64,000 bases of DNA, from contig NZ_CVTB01000313.1 of NCBI RefSeq assembly GCF_001050015.1, positions 57,722 through 121,721 on the forward strand, written 5' to 3'. The notes under the pieces are model-generated. The model was not told the origin of the DNA. It searched no databases and saw nothing but the letters and a program-made list of their open reading frames with translations. The DNA is from Mycolicibacterium malmesburyense (GTDB lineage Bacteria > Actinomycetota > Actinomycetes > Mycobacteriales > Mycobacteriaceae). A program made the translations under genes and the position numbers. Shown piece after piece: positions 60,725 through 64,000 of the stretch (its first letter is position 1; each line of letters begins with the position of its first letter).

Positions 60725-62893
60725 TTGTCGCTCACTGACGTCGCCTCCCCGGTATGGCGCCGCGTCGAAAACCGGCTGCGCCGGCGCGATCCCGAGCTCG
60801 ACGCGCTGCGGCGCGCGATCCGCGCGGCCATCGTGGTGCCGATCGCGGCCGCGGTGAGCTTCGCGGTCGGCGGTGGAACGCAGACGCCGATGATCACGAT
60901 CTTCGGTTCGGTCTCGCTGCTGATCATGGTCGACTTCCCGGGCAACCGGCCGGCTCGCGCACTGGCCTACCTGGGGCTGGCGGTCAACGGCGCCATCCTG
61001 ATCACGCTCGGCACGCTGGTGGCTCCGCATCCGTTGTTGAGCGTCGCGGCGATGTTCGTGCTCGGGGTGGTGGTGACGTTCTCCGGGGTGCTCAGCGAGA
61101 TCATCGCCTCCGGACAACGTGCCACGCTGCTGACGTTCGTGCTGCCCGCGTGTACGCCGGTGGGCCCCATCCCCGATCGGCTGTTGGGCTGGTTCATCGC
61201 GCTCGTGTTCTGCGTGCCCGCCGCGCTGTTCATCCTGCCGCCGCGACACCACGACGAGTTGCGCAGCGGCGCCGCGCGGGTGTGCGACCGGCTCGCCGAC
61301 TGCCTGCAGGGCACGACGCCGGCCAAGAACGTCACCCGCGCGATGAACCACCTGTGGGAGACGTTCTTGGGCGCCGACTACCGCCCGGTCGCGCTGACCG
61401 CGGGCAGCCGCGCTCTGGTGCGCGTGGTCGACGATCTCGGGTGGCTGTCCGACCGGATCTCCGATGACACCGGGCGGTTGCTCGGCGACATGAAGGACCC
61501 GCTGATCCGGGTGCTGCGGGATTCGGCGGCCGTACTGCAGATCTCCGATGTCTCGGCCCGCGCGGTCCGCTCGGCCGATCTCGACGAGGCGCTCACCGAG
61601 CTCCGCGCGATCGCCCAGGGTCGTTACCGCGAGGACATCGTCGAGATCCTGGCGTCACCAGATGACCCCGACGCCATCGCCGTGGGCCGGAAGTTGTTGG
61701 ATCGACGCACCTTTTCGGCGACGGTCGGCGTCACCGGCCGCATCATCCGCAATGCCGCGGCCGCCGATGCCCGACCGGTGTGGGCCCGGGTCCTGGGCCG
61801 CCGCCTGCCCGAGACGGGCACCGCGGACTGGGTGATGCCCGAGACAACGGCCGTCGCCGCCATCACCCGAGGATTCCTCGCGACACGGGCGGTCGTGTTG
61901 CGCAACAGCATTCGCACCGGGATCGGTTTGGCGCTGGCCGTTGCCGTGACTCACCTGTTTCCCCTCGAGCACGGATTCTGGGTGGTGCTCGGCGCGATGT
62001 CGGTGTTGCGCAGCAGCGCGTTGACCACCGGCACCCGAGTGCTCCGCGCCGTCGCAGGCACGGTGATCGGATTCCTGTTGGGTGTCGGGCTGATCGAACT
62101 CGTCGGCGTCGATCCCGTCGTCATGTGGATGCTCCTGCCGGTGGTGGCCTTCGGTTCGGCGTTCGTGCCGGAAGTGGCGTCGTTCATCGCCGGCCAGGCG
62201 GCGTTCACGATGATGGTGCTGATCATCTTCAACCTGATCGCGCCGACCGGCTGGAGCGTCGGCCTGATTCGCCTGGAGGACGTCGGCGTTGGCGCCCTGG
62301 TCGGGATCATGGTGTCGGTGTTGTTGTGGCCGCGCGGTGCCGGTACCCGGTTGGGGCGGGCTATCGACGACGCGTTCGCCGTCGGTGCGACGTTCCTCAG
62401 GGAGGCGGTGCTGAGGGTGACCCGCGGTGCGTCTGAGGAGGCCACGAATCGGGTTCTCGCGCTGAGCCAGGAGGCGTTGCGGGCGACCCGGACGCTGGAT
62501 GATGCGGTGCGACAGTTCCTTTCGGAGAGCAGCGGCCCCACCGACATCCGCGGCCCCGCGGTACGGTCGGCGAACCGGGCGGTCAGGCTGCGCGCCGCCG
62601 CCGAATTGATCGCCGACGTCGTGCCGCCGCCGCACGACACCTACCCCGCAACGCGCGAGGTGCTCGAATCGCACGCGGAGGCCATTTGCGCGAAAGCGAC
62701 TGGTGGGCCGGTTCATTCGCTGCCTCCGCTGAGCGACGATTTCGTCACGGCGCTGCGCGTCGAGGCCACCGACGACGAGCTGGCGGTGTCCGCGGCGCTT
62801 CCGTTGGTGACGGTCGCGGCGCACCTCGGGGCGTTGAACCTGCTGTACCCCAAGCCCGCGTCCGCTCGTACGGCTAAGGGCGGTGAGGCATGA
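60725..62893 (+). CDS. FUSC-family (aromatic acid exporter-like) membrane protein
   Basis: This 722-residue membrane protein has two sets of about six hydrophobic helices (about 33-170 and 395-540) separated by cytoplasmic domains, as in FUSC/YccS proteins. The second block contains FWVVLGAMSVLRSSALTTGTRVLRAVAGTVIGFLLGVGL, the FUSC hallmark. Relatives are linked to efflux of aromatic acids; the substrate here is unknown. The TTG at 60725 is the apparent start. It follows the TetR gene closely and overlaps the convergent pirin gene by 20 bases. Confidence 0.84.
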   Translation: MSLTDVASPVWRRVENRLRRRDPELDALRRAIRAAIVVPIAAAVSFAVGGGTQTPMITIFGSVSLLIMVDFPGNRPARALAYLGLAVNGAILITLGTLVAPHPLLSVAAMFVLGVVVTFSGVLSEIIASGQRATLLTFVLPACTPVGPIPDRLLGWFIALVFCVPAALFILPPRHHDELRSGAARVCDRLADCLQGTTPAKNVTRAMNHLWETFLGADYRPVALTAGSRALVRVVDDLGWLSDRISDDTGRLLGDMKDPLIRVLRDSAAVLQISDVSARAVRSADLDEALTELRAIAQGRYREDIVEILASPDDPDAIAVGRKLLDRRTFSATVGVTGRIIRNAAAADARPVWARVLGRRLPETGTADWVMPETTAVAAITRGFLATRAVVLRNSIRTGIGLALAVAVTHLFPLEHGFWVVLGAMSVLRSSALTTGTRVLRAVAGTVIGFLLGVGLIELVGVDPVVMWMLLPVVAFGSAFVPEVASFIAGQAAFTMMVLIIFNLIAPTGWSVGLIRLEDVGVGALVGIMVSVLLWPRGAGTRLGRAIDDAFAVGATFLREAVLRVTRGASEEATNRVLALSQEALRATRTLDDAVRQFLSESSGPTDIRGPAVRSANRAVRLRAAAELIADVVPPPHDTYPATREVLESHAEAICAKATGGPVHSLPPLSDDFVTALRVEATDDELAVSAALPLVTVAAHLGALNLLYPKPASARTAKGGEA

Positions 62894-63842
62894 GGGCGTT
62901 CGGCGGGATGGTGCCGAACTTGCCGGCCTGGTAATCCTCGAGCGCCTGGATCAATTCGGACTTGCTGTTCATGACGAACGGCCCGTACTGGAACACGGGT
63001 TCGCGAATCGGCCGGCCGCCGAGGATCAGGGCCTCGAGGGCGGGGCGGTTCGAGTCTTGGTTCTGCTGTGATTGCAGACTGACGCGGTCGCCGGCTCCGA
63101 GCACCGCGAGCTGTCCCTGCTGGATCGGATGGGCGGCCGGGCCGACCGCGCCGCGTCCGGACAAGACGTAGACCAGCGCGTTGAAGTCGCGCCGCCAGGG
63201 CAGGTCAAGTCGCGCGCCCAGCTGAATCGTCGTATGCACCAGCGTGATCGGAGTGTGCGTTGCACCGGGACCGACGTGACCGTCGACGTCGCCGGCGATG
63301 ATCCGCACCAGGGCGCCGCCGTCGTCGGACGACAGCAGCTTCACGTGGGCGCCCTCGATCGCCTGGTATCTCGGCGCGGCGAACTTGTCTTTACGGGGCA
63401 GGTTGACCCACAGCTGGATGCCGTGGAACACGCCGCCGATCTCGACGAGTTCGGTTGGCGGGGTTTCGATGTGGAGGATGCCCGAGCCCGCGGTCATCCA
63501 CTGGGTGGCGCCGTCGGTGATCAGCCCGCCGCCGCCGTGGGAATCCTGGTGCGCGAACCGGCCGTCGATCATGTAGGTGACGGTTTCGAAGCCGCGGTGC
63601 GGATGCCAGTCTGTGCCGCGGGGTTCGCCCGGTTCGTACTCGACCTCGCCCATCTGGTCCATGTGGACGAAGGGATCGAGATCGGCGGCGGAGACGCCGG
63701 CGAAGGCACGGACGACGGGAAAGCCCTCGCCCTCGCAGCCGCGGGGTCCCGTGGTGATCGACCGGACGGGCCGATCGGTGTCGGACGCCGCGGCCGCGGC
63801 GATGCGGGGAAGGGTGAGCGTGTCAGCGGTGATGGCAGGCAT
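62874..63842 (-). CDS. pirin family protein (second paralogue)
   Basis: This 322-residue bicupin protein is longer than the pirin at 8.5 kb. It has the classical pirin N-terminal metal site HPHRGFETVTYMIDG, with TAGSGILHIETP as the second half, and a complete C-terminal cupin (LPWRRDFNALVYVLSGRGAVG, FQYGPFVMNSKSELIQALEDY). The latter FVMNSxxEIxxAxxDY motif is typical of true pirins. Function is probably redox-linked or quercetinase-like. A CGGAC/GTCCG inverted repeat lies 13 bases before its start codon. Confidence 0.88.
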   Translation of the reverse strand: MPAITADTLTLPRIAAAAASDTDRPVRSITTGPRGCEGEGFPVVRAFAGVSAADLDPFVHMDQMGEVEYEPGEPRGTDWHPHRGFETVTYMIDGRFAHQDSHGGGGLITDGATQWMTAGSGILHIETPPTELVEIGGVFHGIQLWVNLPRKDKFAAPRYQAIEGAHVKLLSSDDGGALVRIIAGDVDGHVGPGATHTPITLVHTTIQLGARLDLPWRRDFNALVYVLSGRGAVGPAAHPIQQGQLAVLGAGDRVSLQSQQNQDSNRPALEALILGGRPIREPVFQYGPFVMNSKSELIQALEDYQAGKFGTIPPNALMPHRP

Positions 63843-63854
63843 GCCATAGATAAC

Positions 63855-63868
63855 CGGACTGTGGTCCG
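63855..63868. promoter_or_regulatory. inverted repeat upstream of the second pirin gene
   Basis: CGGACTGTGGTCCG has perfect 5-base arms around TGTG, a common TetR-type operator form, and lies just before the pirin start codon. The 158 bases from 63843 to the window end hold no gene. They also contain one DnaA-box-like TGTGGATAA at 63925-63933 and a CTTGA/TCAAG pair near 63943-63966. Confidence 0.45.
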
Positions 63869-64000
63869 ATTCATTCCTGTACTGCCGCCTGGGACCTACC
63901 CTCTCCGTCGGCCCTCCCGCCTCCTGTGGATAACTTTTCCCGACTTGATGCTCCTATTGATGTCAAGCGGCTTGAAGCCAGTTCCTGTAGTTGTCGGCGA

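Noticed and set aside
63925..63933. DnaA box as a sign of a replication origin
   Set aside because: Only one box is present, with no dnaA or dnaN gene and no box cluster in the window.

Overview
The window looks like the chromosome of a fast-growing mycobacterium (Mycolicibacterium type). It is very GC-rich and uses GTG and TTG starts freely. It carries the tail of an ESX-1 locus and a complete mce1 operon. From about 2.6 kb onward, gene content and order follow the M. tuberculosis segment Rv0144-Rv0185 in reverse. Gene names below come from recalled family sequences and this synteny; no search was run.

Layout. 0-2.6 kb: end of ESX-1 (eccE1 C-terminus, espB, espL). 2.6-6.7 kb: Rv0185-Rv0182c block (metallohydrolase, DUF2786 protein, lipoprotein, monoacylglycerol lipase, sigG). 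6.8-10.8 kb: NDMA-type alcohol dehydrogenase with a KstR-like operator, MarR regulator, pirin, sugar-dehydrogenase-like lipoprotein, small membrane protein. 11-17 kb: accessory segment between the pirin and the mce1 operon (NAGPA-type secreted protein, an 825-residue secreted repeat protein, a frameshifted fructosamine kinase, an SDR, a DUF1275 membrane protein). 17-33.5 kb: mce1 operon on the minus strand, fadD5-yrbE1A-yrbE1B-mce1A-B-C-D-E-F-F'-mas1A-D. It has a tandem second copy of mce1F. The divergent GntR repressor gene mce1R follows.

34.3-40.6 kb: Rv0164 and Rv0163 homologues, adhE1, a large FadE with its TetR regulator, small membrane proteins, and a cutinase gene that has lost its catalytic core. 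40.7-43.6 kb: proton-translocating transhydrogenase pntAa-pntAb-pntB. 43.7-51.8 kb: DUF4436 protein, acyl-CoA dehydrogenase, a NarL-type two-component system beside a small secreted protein, ahpC-ahpD, fadE2 and the phosphatase gene ptpB. 51.8-59.3 kb: LLM flavin enzyme, DUF456 protein, methyltransferase, HAD hydrolase, quinone reductase, SDR, aldehyde dehydrogenase and an Rv0146-type methyltransferase. 59.3-63.8 kb: two divergent TetR regulators, a FUSC membrane protein and a second pirin.

The common theme is lipid handling. The mce1/YrbE complex with FadD5 imports and activates fatty or mycolic acids. Several FadE, alcohol and aldehyde dehydrogenases, SDRs, a thioesterase and lipases process acyl chains. 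PntAB supplies NADPH. Most genes are tightly packed with ATGA or GTGA stop-start overlaps. No tRNA, rRNA, CRISPR array, insertion sequence or prophage was seen, and no gene-free stretch exceeds about 220 bases. The most unusual features are the duplicated mce1F, a long palindrome before yrbE1A, and several broken or catalytically altered genes.
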